This document shows positions 22,445 through 30,288 of a stretch of DNA of 35,793 nt, in pieces. Position 1 is the stretch's first letter. Each line of letters opens with the position of its first letter. Origin of the DNA: a candidate division FCPU426 bacterium (GTDB lineage Bacteria > Oederibacteriota > JAUXIB01); NCBI GenBank assembly GCA_030621225.1, contig JAUXIB010000006.1, positions 1 to 35,793 of the forward strand, read 5' to 3'. A model generated the notes under the pieces. It had not been told where the DNA came from and ran no database searches. It worked only from the letters and a program-made list of their open reading frames with translations. The translations under genes and the position numbers were made by a program.

Positions 22445-23407
22445 CTAATCCAATTGGTTATGTTCTTTTAACCAGGCGAGCATCTCCGACAAGCTGGCCG
22501 TAGCCAAGGCAATACAACTGTCCGCTGCTCCGTAATACATCCTCAGCTCATCGCCTGCCAACGTCCAGCCGCAGGGAAAAACAACCTTATCCACGTCACC
22601 GATCATGGCATACAGCTCGCGCGGCCTGAAAACCCACTCATCAGAACGACCGATAAGTTTTGTTGGATCCTCAAGATCCACTAACGCTAATCCAAGCCGG
22701 TATATCGCACCGCCGGCCGTATGCTTGACCCCATGATAAATAAATAGCCAGCCTTCATCGGTCTTTATCGGCGGAGTGTTAAGACCGACTTTACGAGCGT
22801 CCCACCAGGCGCCTCTTCTGGCGGGGACCAGCACCTTGCGGTCACTCCAGCTTTTCATATCCGACGAACAAGAGATCATGATGTGCGCCTCATTTTCTGT
22901 AGGGATCGGCGCCGGACGATGTATGATAACCCACCGATCATTAAAGCGAACCGGAAACAGGGCGGCATCTTTATCATCCGGAGGCAGAATCGGCCCAAGA
23001 CGTTTGAAATCCTTGAAATCGGTAGTTGTCGCCAAAGCGACCAGAGGACCCTCCTCGGAGAACGCGGTATAAGCCACGGCCCAAAGTTTTTGTTCTTCAA
23101 GGTAGGTTATTCGCGGGTCTTCTATACCCCATATCTCCTCCGGATGGTTCTCCGGATCTGGCAGTAAAGTAGGTTTTTTATCTATGCGCCAATCCGTGAT
23201 ACCATCCTTGCTGCGCGCGGCGGTCAGGTGCGATATACCACGGCGGTCTTCCACCCTCATTAGAAGCAGAGTTTCACCACCGATTATAGTTACCGCGGCA
23301 TTAAAAACGGTATTTGCCTTGTAAGGCAAATCCTCTGCTGTGATTATCGGGTTGTCCTTGCACCTCTTGAAAAGGTTGTTTGATTCATCTTCTACCCTGT
23401 TTAACAT
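22445..23407 (-). CDS. GH130 family glycosidase/phosphorylase (beta-mannoside-active type)
   Basis: 320 residues, a normal length for GH130. The five-bladed beta-propeller is shown by repeated strands and by GIEDPRI with Asp97, the expected acid of this family, by WWDARKVGLNTPPI, and by the closing YYGAADSCIALATASLSEML. GH130 enzymes phosphorolyse or hydrolyse beta-mannosides (beta-1,4-Man-Glc, beta-1,4-Man-GlcNAc or beta-1,2-Man). No signal peptide, so it acts in the cytoplasm. ATG 23407 has AAAGGAAGAA before it and lies inside the end of the GT4 gene (23-base overlap), so the two are translationally linked. The exact linkage cannot be read from sequence. Confidence 0.88.
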   Translation of the reverse strand: MLNRVEDESNNLFKRCKDNPIITAEDLPYKANTVFNAAVTIIGGETLLLMRVEDRRGISHLTAARSKDGITDWRIDKKPTLLPDPENHPEEIWGIEDPRITYLEEQKLWAVAYTAFSEEGPLVALATTTDFKDFKRLGPILPPDDKDAALFPVRFNDRWVIIHRPAPIPTENEAHIMISCSSDMKSWSDRKVLVPARRGAWWDARKVGLNTPPIKTDEGWLFIYHGVKHTAGGAIYRLGLALVDLEDPTKLIGRSDEWVFRPRELYAMIGDVDKVVFPCGWTLAGDELRMYYGAADSCIALATASLSEMLAWLKEHNQLD

Positions 23408-25748
23408 TTCTTCCTTTCGAAGTTTTTCGTTTAATATTATCCTTGGTGATCTTGATGTCGCGTTTTCGGACCTTGAGCTTCTCCTTATAATTTTGGTGAT
23501 TGTACATCATAAGAAGCGAGAGCAACCAGGCAAGCGTAGCTTCCGCTCCCTGATTGGGATTAGCGCCATCCGCACCCAGCCCATCGCAACACCCACCGCT
23601 ATTATAATCATATAAGTTAACATTCATATTGTTGTGACCCAAAAACCAATCCAAACAACGCCTTGCAGCGTCATCCCATTTTTTCTTCCCGGTAGCTCTA
23701 TAAGCCGCAAGGCAGGCTTCTAGAATGCTTTGCGCCTCAATTGGCTGCTGGTCAAAGCGTGCTTTATTCCCGCCCTTCGGATACCAGCCATGGTTTCCTA
23801 CAGCCTCGAACACATTCGCGGCATCAAACTGAATTCCAACAAGCCAGTCAAGACATTTCAAGCCCGCATTCTTCATTTTTTCATTATTAAGCAACTGGCC
23901 GGAAGCGATCAATGCCTGGGGTATTTTTCCGTTGTCATAAGTCAATTGATCATTGATCCAGGGCCATTTGCTACTAGCATTGTTTTCGTATTCCCGGAGC
24001 AGAAGCACGGCCACCCGCTTTTGAATACCACACACCTCCCGGTCACCGCCAAATCTTTTAAGGTAATTCTGTATGCCGATCAAACCAAAAGCCCAAGACC
24101 GGGGCGCACTAAACTCTAATAAATTATTCACAGTTTTTTTGAATACCCCCATAGCGACATCACACAGGGGTGAGTACGGCTCGGAACCGATAACCGTCCC
24201 CAAGGCCCATAAAGCCCGTCCCTGACTGTCCTCAGAGCCGATACCTTCCTGCCAGTGACGATCAAAATTCATAATACTCTTAAAACGGTTTGTCTTCTCG
24301 CTAAAAGCATGCCAAAGAAATCCCATGTAAACGCATTCTAAATCTTTGAGGAAACTATCATCCGGGATCAATTGCTGTGCCATTAGCGCAACCATCAACG
24401 CCCTGGCGTTATCATTCAAAGCATAGCCGTGCTCACGTGCCGGAACGATGAAGCGAGCGTGCCGCACTATACCTACATCATCCGTAAGACGACGCAGGTG
24501 CTCAATATTAATACGCGGCAATTCTACTTCTTTTTCATTTGCCAAACGGGAGTGGGACAATAAACGCGGATGCCGCTGCCATTCTTCCTCTGCTTCATCG
24601 AAGACCTGTAGATAAGAACGGGCTACCTCCTTCCAAACCATATCGCGACAATACGAATAGGCCCGTTTGCGCATCGCGTGCCGTGAAGTTTCGTTATCAA
24701 AAAGATCGACCACTTGCTTCGCCAGCGCCTTTGGATCCCCGAAAGGGATCAAGCGACCTCGTTGCCCGTCAAGAAGCTCCTTGGCATGCCAAAAAGGCGT
24801 GGCAATGGTTGCCTTGCCGGCGCCCATAGCATAGGCTAGTGTTCCTGAAGTGATCTGGTCCTCGCCTAGGTAGGGCATGATAAAGATATCCGCGGCACCC
24901 ATAAACTCCATTAGTTCCTTTAATTCCACAAAACGATTATGAAATATCAGATGCTTCTCTACTCCGAGTTTCCTGGCCCGCCGCTGAAGCGATACACGAT
25001 AGGCCTCGCCATATTTTCTGAGGATGTTTGGGTGGGTCTCGCCCAAAAAGATGCAAACCACATCAGGGTGTTTTTTTACGATCGCCGGCAAAGCATCAAT
25101 TATATTCTCCAGCCCTTTACGGGGGGAAAGTAAACCAAAGTTGAAAATAACCTTCTTTCCTTCTACGCCAAACTGATCTTTATAATAGTTCGGATCGACA
25201 AAGGGAACATCGTGAATACCATGCGGTATTATCCTGACCTTGTCTCCGGATATGCCGTAAACATCGTTTAACAACCCAAGGGCCTTCTTGCTCATTACTA
25301 TCACTCTAGCAGAAAGTTCACAGATCTCTTGCAGCAAGCCCTTGCGTTCCTCTCCGGGCTTCGCGAGAACGGTATGCAAAGTAGTCACCAGCGGTACGCG
25401 CAGATCACGCAACAAAGAAAGAATGTGCTCGCCGTAAACGCCGCCAAAAATACCATACTCATGCTGTAAAACGACCACATCTGCCTGATTAACATTAACA
25501 AACTCGGCAGCGAGTCTATAATCAGCCAAATGCTTGTCTTTGATCACAAACCGCACTCGCTCGGGGTAATCATATCCGGTCGGAATGTCGTCCATGGCCA
25601 CAGTAAAGCAATCACTGGTACTGGCCTCGGCCGCTATTGCTTCTAAAAGGTCAGTGGAAAAAGTGGCAATGCCACAACGCCGCGGCAGATAGTTCCCGAT
25701 CAGAGCTATAGTATGTTTGCCTGAGCGAAAAAGAGTACTAGTTTCCAT
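23385..25748 (-). CDS. GT4 glycosyltransferase fused to an alpha/alpha-toroid domain
   Basis: 787 residues. Residues 1-370 form a GT-B glycosyltransferase: ALIGNYLPRRCGIATFSTDL near the start, RIIPHGIHDVPF, a donor domain with NFGLLSPRKGLENIIDALP and the late ADIFIMPYLGEDQITSGTLAYAMGAGKATIAT. Residues about 430-755 are helical pairs (ALNDNARALMVALMAQQ, GSEDSQGRALWALGT, LEACLAAYRATGKKKWDDAARRCLDWFLGHNN), like six-hairpin glycosidase-type domains. The basic C-terminal tail (KVRKRDIKITKDNIKRK) overlaps the GH130 start. Such GT4-toroid proteins are often beside GH130, so both probably build or trim a mannose-containing glycan. An extended -10 promoter lies at 25803. Confidence 0.85.
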   Translation of the reverse strand: METSTLFRSGKHTIALIGNYLPRRCGIATFSTDLLEAIAAEASTSDCFTVAMDDIPTGYDYPERVRFVIKDKHLADYRLAAEFVNVNQADVVVLQHEYGIFGGVYGEHILSLLRDLRVPLVTTLHTVLAKPGEERKGLLQEICELSARVIVMSKKALGLLNDVYGISGDKVRIIPHGIHDVPFVDPNYYKDQFGVEGKKVIFNFGLLSPRKGLENIIDALPAIVKKHPDVVCIFLGETHPNILRKYGEAYRVSLQRRARKLGVEKHLIFHNRFVELKELMEFMGAADIFIMPYLGEDQITSGTLAYAMGAGKATIATPFWHAKELLDGQRGRLIPFGDPKALAKQVVDLFDNETSRHAMRKRAYSYCRDMVWKEVARSYLQVFDEAEEEWQRHPRLLSHSRLANEKEVELPRINIEHLRRLTDDVGIVRHARFIVPAREHGYALNDNARALMVALMAQQLIPDDSFLKDLECVYMGFLWHAFSEKTNRFKSIMNFDRHWQEGIGSEDSQGRALWALGTVIGSEPYSPLCDVAMGVFKKTVNNLLEFSAPRSWAFGLIGIQNYLKRFGGDREVCGIQKRVAVLLLREYENNASSKWPWINDQLTYDNGKIPQALIASGQLLNNEKMKNAGLKCLDWLVGIQFDAANVFEAVGNHGWYPKGGNKARFDQQPIEAQSILEACLAAYRATGKKKWDDAARRCLDWFLGHNNMNVNLYDYNSGGCCDGLGADGANPNQGAEATLAWLLSLLMMYNHQNYKEKLKVRKRDIKITKDNIKRKTSKGRNVKQGRR

Positions 25749-25802
25749 ATCAGCCGGTTCCCCTTCAATTACAGCAATCCGTGCTGGTTTTTACAGTCGG
25801 TG

Positions 25803-25811
25803 ATTATAACA
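25803..25811 (-). promoter_or_regulatory. Extended -10 promoter of the GT4-GH130 operon
   Basis: TGTTATAAT on the minus strand: perfect TATAAT with the TGn extension, about 54 bases before ATG 25748. No good -35 is seen, as allowed for extended -10 promoters. GAAGGGGAA follows ahead of the ATG. Confidence 0.55.
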
Positions 25812-25905
25812 TCTTAGTATGAATGATAGCAATTAATCGCTCACAGACCATTAAGCCCGCAACCTTGTTTCTAAACCAACCGCATATTTCTCCGGATACC
25901 AAATA

Positions 25906-27153
25906 CTAATTACGATCTACGATCTTAAACCGCATCCCTTCCCACCTCGCCACTACCGCCGCGCCGACCGCGTCACCCCAGGCATTAACCGTGGTACGGC
26001 AGCGGTCCAAAAACCAATCCACCGCCAGGATCATCGCGATCCCATCCAACGGCAGGTCCACCGCCTTTAAGACCATCACCATCGTCACCAACCCGGCTTC
26101 CGGTATGCCGGCCGCGCCGATCGCCGCCAGAGTAGCCGTAAGAAAAACTATCACCATCGCGCCCATTGACAGCTCGATACCATAGACCTGGGCGATAAAA
26201 AGCACAGCCACCGCCTCGTAAAGCGCCGTGCCGTCCATATTAACCGTTGCCCCCAAAGGCAGTACAAAACTTGTCGCCTTGGCGGGTACGCCGTTCTTGT
26301 TTTGCGCGCAGTCCATGGTCAAAGGCAGCGTCGCCGAAGAGGAGGCCGTGCCAAAGGCAGTGGCCAGCGCCTCGCCCATTCCCCGGAAGAAGCGCCAGGG
26401 ACGCACCCTGGCCACCAGCAGCAAGATCAGCGGCAAAACTACCACGCCGTGCAGCAGCAGGCCACTGATCACGGTCACGCTGTAAAGGCCCAAGCGGGTC
26501 AATTCCCCCATAAAGGCCTCGCCGCCCCCGGCTTTGCCCAGGCGAGCCGCCACCAGCGCGAAAATGCCCAGCGGCGTGAAATACATTATCAGGTGCACCA
26601 CCTTCATCACCGCTTCATTAGCGATCGAGATCATCTCAAGCAGCTTCCCGCCGCGGCCGCCCATAGTGGTCAGTATCCCCCCGAAAAGCAGGGAGACCAC
26701 TATCAACGGCAGCACTTGTCCATCGGCCATTGCCTTGAAGATATTTGGCGGGATCATGCCCATTAATACATCGACAAAAGAATACTCGCGCTCCATACCG
26801 GCCGCGTCCACCGCCAGGCCCTGCACCCCCGCGCCGGGTTTGATCACGTTTACCAATACCAGGCCGATAAAAACCGAGATACCGGTGGTAGTCAGATAGT
26901 AGACCACCGTCTTGGCGCCGATACTGCCCAGCTTGCGCACGTCACCCAGCGAGGCCACGCCGGAAATGATCGAACAAATGATCAGCGGCACGATGATCAT
27001 CTTTAGCGCGTTGAGGAACAAATCGCCCATCCATTGCACCGCCAGCATCTTTTCGCCGAAGAACCAGCCGCACAGGCCGCCCAGTAACATGCCGATCAGT
27101 ATGCCGGGTAGAAGCCAGCTTTTAGTCGGGGATTTAGCTTTTTTTATCACCAT
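25906..27153 (-). CDS. Dicarboxylate/amino acid:cation symporter (DAACS/GltP-like)
   Basis: About 415 residues with eight helices and two re-entrant loops. Family motifs are visible: FLNALKMIIVPLIICSIISG, SSSATLPLTMDC in hairpin 1, LPLGATVNMDGTALYEAVAVLFIAQ with the NMDGT site, IGAAGIPEAGLVTMVMVL in hairpin 2, and WFLDRCRTTVNAWGDAVGAAVV. The late Arg-Cys-Arg and Asp/Asn residues are typical of substrate and cation contacts. It carries C4-dicarboxylates, glutamate/aspartate or small neutral amino acids with Na+ or H+. The track start is a TTG at 27171. AAAGGAG is close to ATG 27153 (2 bases) and better spaced for GTG 27150, so the true start is one of these. Stand-alone. Confidence 0.9.
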   Translation of the reverse strand: MVIKKAKSPTKSWLLPGILIGMLLGGLCGWFFGEKMLAVQWMGDLFLNALKMIIVPLIICSIISGVASLGDVRKLGSIGAKTVVYYLTTTGISVFIGLVLVNVIKPGAGVQGLAVDAAGMEREYSFVDVLMGMIPPNIFKAMADGQVLPLIVVSLLFGGILTTMGGRGGKLLEMISIANEAVMKVVHLIMYFTPLGIFALVAARLGKAGGGEAFMGELTRLGLYSVTVISGLLLHGVVVLPLILLLVARVRPWRFFRGMGEALATAFGTASSSATLPLTMDCAQNKNGVPAKATSFVLPLGATVNMDGTALYEAVAVLFIAQVYGIELSMGAMVIVFLTATLAAIGAAGIPEAGLVTMVMVLKAVDLPLDGIAMILAVDWFLDRCRTTVNAWGDAVGAAVVARWEGMRFKIVDRN

Positions 27154-27517
27154 AACTCCTTTTTTTACCAACGACCAACGACTTTTTCACCACGACGTCA
27201 CAACGTTTTTCTTTTCAAACATCAAGGCACTAAGACATCCACCTTCGTCATCCTACTACGCCAAGGCTTCAAAAGACAAGAGGATACGGCAAGACGAGCT
27301 AAGAAACATCCTTTTTTAAAAAAGCCCTTTGTGTCTCGATTTTCCTTTGTGCCTACCATTTGCCGTCAAATGCCTCGCAAAAATCAATGATTGCTCCCCT
27401 AGTAATCAAAGAGAGACCACGGCCGTTATCCAAGGGATTCCTTGGTGTCTTTGTGGTAAAAGCCGTTAACGTCGTGTCGTCGTGGTAAATGCCGTTATTA
27501 AAAAACCAATCTGTGGA

Positions 27518-27649
27518 TCATTTCTTTGAAGTAAAAGGCAACTGCACTCGGCTCAGCGGCTTCATCCCCGGCAACCGGCTCTCATAATCACGCAGCATCT
27601 TGGCCGCCACCCCCGATAAGCCGATCAAAAGACCCAGCCATCTATTAGA
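27518..27649 (-). pseudogene. Possible C-terminal remnant of a lost gene
   Basis: 44 codons open between two stops, protein-like in content: WLGLLIGLSGVAAKMLRDYE and a tail PLSRVQLPFTSKK-stop. There is no ATG and no ribosome site; a TTG at 27628 is the only upstream start. It may be the last part of a decayed membrane or DNA-repair gene, or chance. Family not recognised. Confidence 0.3.
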
Positions 27650-27726
27650 TCAACATATTCTTGGAAGACTTCCATGATAATGGAGAAATTATACTATGGT
27701 AGGCATGAAATGTGTTAAGAAAACCA

Positions 27727-27763
27727 CACATCCAGGGTGCATGGTGTTCGCTCACCGGGTGCG
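27727..27763. repeat. 37-nt REP-like element
   Basis: Contains GGTGTTCGCTCACCGGGTG and differs from the 30047 copy at four of 37 positions. Its left arm is degraded (CACATCCAGGG). Confidence 0.75.
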
Positions 27764-27821
27764 AACTGGGGTGTAGGACGGCAATATACGCAATGCGACA
27801 TACGATATACTGAATACAGTG

Positions 27822-28547
27822 CTAAATCACCTGCCCCTGCTTAAGCCATTTCATCGGCGCTGGCTTGAACTGCTTATAGTTATTGCCATAATGGTGGCAG
27901 AGGATCTTTTTCTTTATCTCTTTTGGCAGCGTCTGGAGCTCTTCCAGGGAGCAATGCACACCACCAGTAAATAACTGAGTGTCATAGATGATCACATCCG
28001 AGATCTTGGCCATCCTAGTAATCAACTCGGCGTCAAACATGGCATCCGCTGAGAAAAAAGTCCTGCGGCGGGGCGTCTTGAAATAGATAGCATAACTGGG
28101 AAACGCTAATACGTGCTTAACCGGGATAAAGGTATAAGAAAAGTCACCCAGCTTGTAGGACTTATCCGGATCTACCGCTTTTACCTGGAAATAATCTTCA
28201 AGCGTCAGGCGGCCGGTGTGATCCCTCCAGAGGGCCGGCATTAAGCGCTTCTTGAGGCCTTCAATTACGGCCTTGGGCGCGATCAGCGGCGTCTTGTGAC
28301 CGCCCAGCATATACATATTTTTGAAGGCTATCTCTTCCAGACCGCCGATGTGGTCCAAGTGTATGTGAGTTATCAGGATCCCATCCAGATCCTTCGGACC
28401 CAAGCCAGCCTTATCCAGCCCCAGAGGCACCGAATTACCACAATCAACCAGAAAACGCTTTTGGGCCTTTGTCTCGATAAGCAGTGAAGCATTATACAAC
28501 GGAGGACGAGCAAACGCGCTGCCTGTACCAAGTGCTTTTATTTTCAT
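27822..28547 (-). CDS. Metallo-beta-lactamase-fold hydrolase (RNase Z/phosphodiesterase-like)
   Basis: 241 residues. The metal site motif is ILITHIHLDHIGG (His61, His63, Asp65, His66), followed by FIPVKHV, FSADAMFD, GVHCSLEEL and the late HHYGNN. The layout and the GTGSAFARPP start fit ribonuclease-Z-like or cyclic-phosphodiesterase-like members of the superfamily. No RNase Z exosite arm is apparent, so tRNA maturation is unlikely and a small-molecule substrate is possible. GGGAG precedes ATG 28547. No signal peptide, so cytoplasmic. Confidence 0.85.
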   Translation of the reverse strand: MKIKALGTGSAFARPPLYNASLLIETKAQKRFLVDCGNSVPLGLDKAGLGPKDLDGILITHIHLDHIGGLEEIAFKNMYMLGGHKTPLIAPKAVIEGLKKRLMPALWRDHTGRLTLEDYFQVKAVDPDKSYKLGDFSYTFIPVKHVLAFPSYAIYFKTPRRRTFFSADAMFDAELITRMAKISDVIIYDTQLFTGGVHCSLEELQTLPKEIKKKILCHHYGNNYKQFKPAPMKWLKQGQVI

Positions 28548-28872
28548 AATTGAATGGCTCCCTTTACTTTCCGGTCAATATGACAGTCATTTTACTACTT
28601 TTTATGCTAATAGTCCAGCAATAATTTGTTACTATGTATAGCGTGAGGAATTATGAGTTCTGAGTTACCTGTCTCGCCGTAGTCCTGACGTAGTCAGGCA
28701 GAGGCGGATGAATGCTGAATTATAAAGTACACAGTACACGGTACACGGTACACAGTACACAGTACACGGTACACGGGATACAGGACACTGGGGGTTCAAC
28801 TTGGAAATACACACAATGCGCAATACGACATACGATATACGAACGACGAGATACTAGCTACGCACAAAAACC
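28548..28872. other. 325-base intergenic region with a tandem heptamer array
   Basis: The left part likely carries the MBL promoter. Then come GGAATTATGAGTTCTGAG and GATGAATGCTGAATTATA words, a seven-unit GTACACR array (28727-28775), and an ATACGACATACGATATACG word before the GGQ gene. No credible gene. Confidence 0.7.
28727..28775. repeat. Tandem array of seven GTACACR heptamers
   Basis: GTACACA, GTACACG, GTACACG, GTACACA, GTACACA, GTACACG, GTACACG in unbroken order, then GGATACAGGACAC. A related GGATACGGGATACAGGACAC word occurs near 33744. The count may vary by slippage. Confidence 0.85.
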
Positions 28873-29286
28873 ATGTCTCCTATAAACAGAAACAAACACA
28901 ACGAACTCGCGGCGCGGATGCGCCAACTAGGCGTAAAGGAAGAAGATATCCGCGAGAATTTCATCCACTCCTCGGGAAGCGGCGGCCAGAACGTTAACAA
29001 GGTCGCCACTTGCGTGCAACTTAAGCATCTGCCTACCGGCATAGAGGTAAAGTGCCAAAGAGAACGTTCGCAGGCCTTGAACCGCTTCCTGGCCCGACGC
29101 CGCCTGCTGGATAAGATAGAAGCGCAAAAAGAGGGTAAAAAATCCGCGGAGCAAGCCAAATGGGAGAAACTCCGCCGTCAAAAACGCCGTCGTTCCCGGC
29201 GAGCTAAAGAGAAAATGCTGCAGAAAAAGAAACAACAGGGGGAGAAGAAACGGCTACGCGCGCAACCTCTGTCAGGGGATGATTGA
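28873..29286 (+). CDS. GGQ-domain release-factor-like protein (C12orf65/ArfB type)
   Basis: 137 residues. FIHSSGSGGQNVNKVATCVQLKHLPTGIEVKCQRERSQ is the catalytic core of class-I release factors with the GGQ motif at residues 37-39, and RFLARRRLLDKI follows. There is no stop-codon recognition domain. The C-terminal third is very basic (LRRQKRRRSRRAKEKMLQKKK), as in ArfB and the mitochondrial C12orf65 family, where such tails enter the empty mRNA channel of stalled ribosomes. A ribosome-rescue or stray peptidyl-tRNA hydrolysis role is therefore likely. ATG 28873 has no Shine-Dalgarno. Separated from its neighbours by repeat DNA. Confidence 0.85.
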   Translation: MSPINRNKHNELAARMRQLGVKEEDIRENFIHSSGSGGQNVNKVATCVQLKHLPTGIEVKCQRERSQALNRFLARRRLLDKIEAQKEGKKSAEQAKWEKLRRQKRRRSRRAKEKMLQKKKQQGEKKRLRAQPLSGDD

Positions 29287-29310
29287 CCAACAAAACATCA
29301 AAAACGACTA

Positions 29311-29365
29311 TTTCACCACAACGACACGACGCTAACAACTCTTTTTTGGGATAACCCTTCGGCAA
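29311..29365. repeat. Reverse copy of the GTTATCC/GTCGTGTCG repeat
   Basis: CACCACAACGACACGACG, AACAACTCTTTTTTGGGAT and AACCCTTCGGC are the reverse complement of the copy at 1630. A second partial copy (CGTCGTGTCGTCGTGGTAA) lies at 29530-29548. Between them, CCGCCATAGTCGG and GCCCTTGACGAAGACGG belong to the CCGCCTTCG word family. Confidence 0.7.
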
Positions 29366-29557
29366 GCTCGGGACAGGCGGCGCTGGTGTTAAAAAAAGGA
29401 CGTTGCTTGTCCGTCGTTTTATCCGCCATAGTCGGAGCCGACGGCAGAAGCCCTTGACGAAGACGGATGACGTCGTGGTAAAAAAGATTTTAGTCGCAAT
29501 GGTACAATGTTGGTGTTTTAAAAAGAAAAACGTCGTGTCGTCGTGGTAAAGAAGCCT

Positions 29558-29992
29558 TTAATCTCCCGGTCGGCGGCCGTGATACAGCTTGATCAAGATC
29601 TCATCCTGCTCCCGGCGCAACTTCTCCACCTCTTCCCTGGCCCAACGTTTATCCGCGCCACTCGCTGGTTTCTCTAAAAAATATGGCGGCTGCTTGAACT
29701 GCAAGGAGCGTATAAAACCATAATATTCTGATGAATTTGGACTGTAGATATCGTTGTGCCGACGCAAGTGAAAGAACTCTTTTGTCACGCGGCTACAACG
29801 CGTATATTCCTGCCGATTGGGCTTGCTTGATTTAAGGTAACGCAAAGAGTAGTTTTCTATCCGCATGAAAGCCGGATAAATAGCGGGGTTGATCAGCTTT
29901 CGCCTCTGGTATTCACCGTAAATATAATGGGCAACCGGCGCGCTGGCGACGACCAGTATCACCAACATAAATATCATTCGTTTCCTAGTCAC
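29558..29992 (-). CDS. Small membrane-anchored protein of unknown function
   Basis: 144 residues. GTG start at 29992 with AGAGGA 6 bases upstream. The N-terminal segment MIFMLVILVVASAPVAHYIY is one membrane helix or uncleaved signal; the rest is charged and Tyr-rich (RIENYSLRYLKSSKPNRQEY, SEYYGFIRSLQF) and ends in a predicted helix KRWAREEVEKLRREQDEILIKLYH. Probably a periplasmic domain on a single anchor. I do not recognise the family. It stands alone between repeat-filled gaps. Confidence 0.6.
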   Translation of the reverse strand: MTRKRMIFMLVILVVASAPVAHYIYGEYQRRKLINPAIYPAFMRIENYSLRYLKSSKPNRQEYTRCSRVTKEFFHLRRHNDIYSPNSSEYYGFIRSLQFKQPPYFLEKPASGADKRWAREEVEKLRREQDEILIKLYHGRRPGD

Positions 29993-30046
29993 TGTGTTTC
30001 CTCTTTTCCATCAGTATAACCCTACCGATTGCACCCGTCAATACCA

Positions 30047-30083
30047 CACACCCAGTGTGCACGGTGTTCGCTCACCGGGTGTG
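30047..30083. repeat. 37-nt REP-like palindrome
   Basis: Arms CACACCCAGTG (30047-30057) and CACCGGGTGTG (30073-30083). It is in opposite orientation to the 17465 copy (two differences in 37). Next to it are hairpins ACCATC-CTCCG-GATGGT (about 30140-30156) and GTGGCGGC/GCCGCCAC (about 30155-30178). Confidence 0.8.
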
Positions 30084-30288
30084 GAATCGGGGTGATGTTA
30101 TCTTATCCGCCTCGCAAAAATAGGTAATCGGAATTATTTACCATCCTCCGGATGGTGGCGGCCACAGAGGGCCGCCACTACTAACAACCAACAACTGCTC
30201 CCCAAGAGGTGTAACCATGACTCGGCTTGATTTTTCATATCAAGATCTCATTACATAGTATAAAATGAATTAACTTTAAGGAAATATC

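Larger units (their letters stand above)
27154..27821. other. 668-base intergenic region with repeats and one gene remnant
   Basis: Between the symporter and the MBL gene. It holds a CTTTGTGTCTCGATTTTCC word, a CGTTAACGTCGTGTCGTCGTGG copy (27463-27500), an open minus-strand stretch that may be a gene remnant (27518-27649), and a 37-nt REP-like element (27727-27763). The 135-residue plus ORF at 26912-27319 is a shadow of the symporter and runs into this region. Confidence 0.65.

Noticed and set aside
28727-28775. CRISPR array
   Set aside because: Units are 7 bp without spacers; no cas genes are present. No other repeat family here has regular unique spacers.
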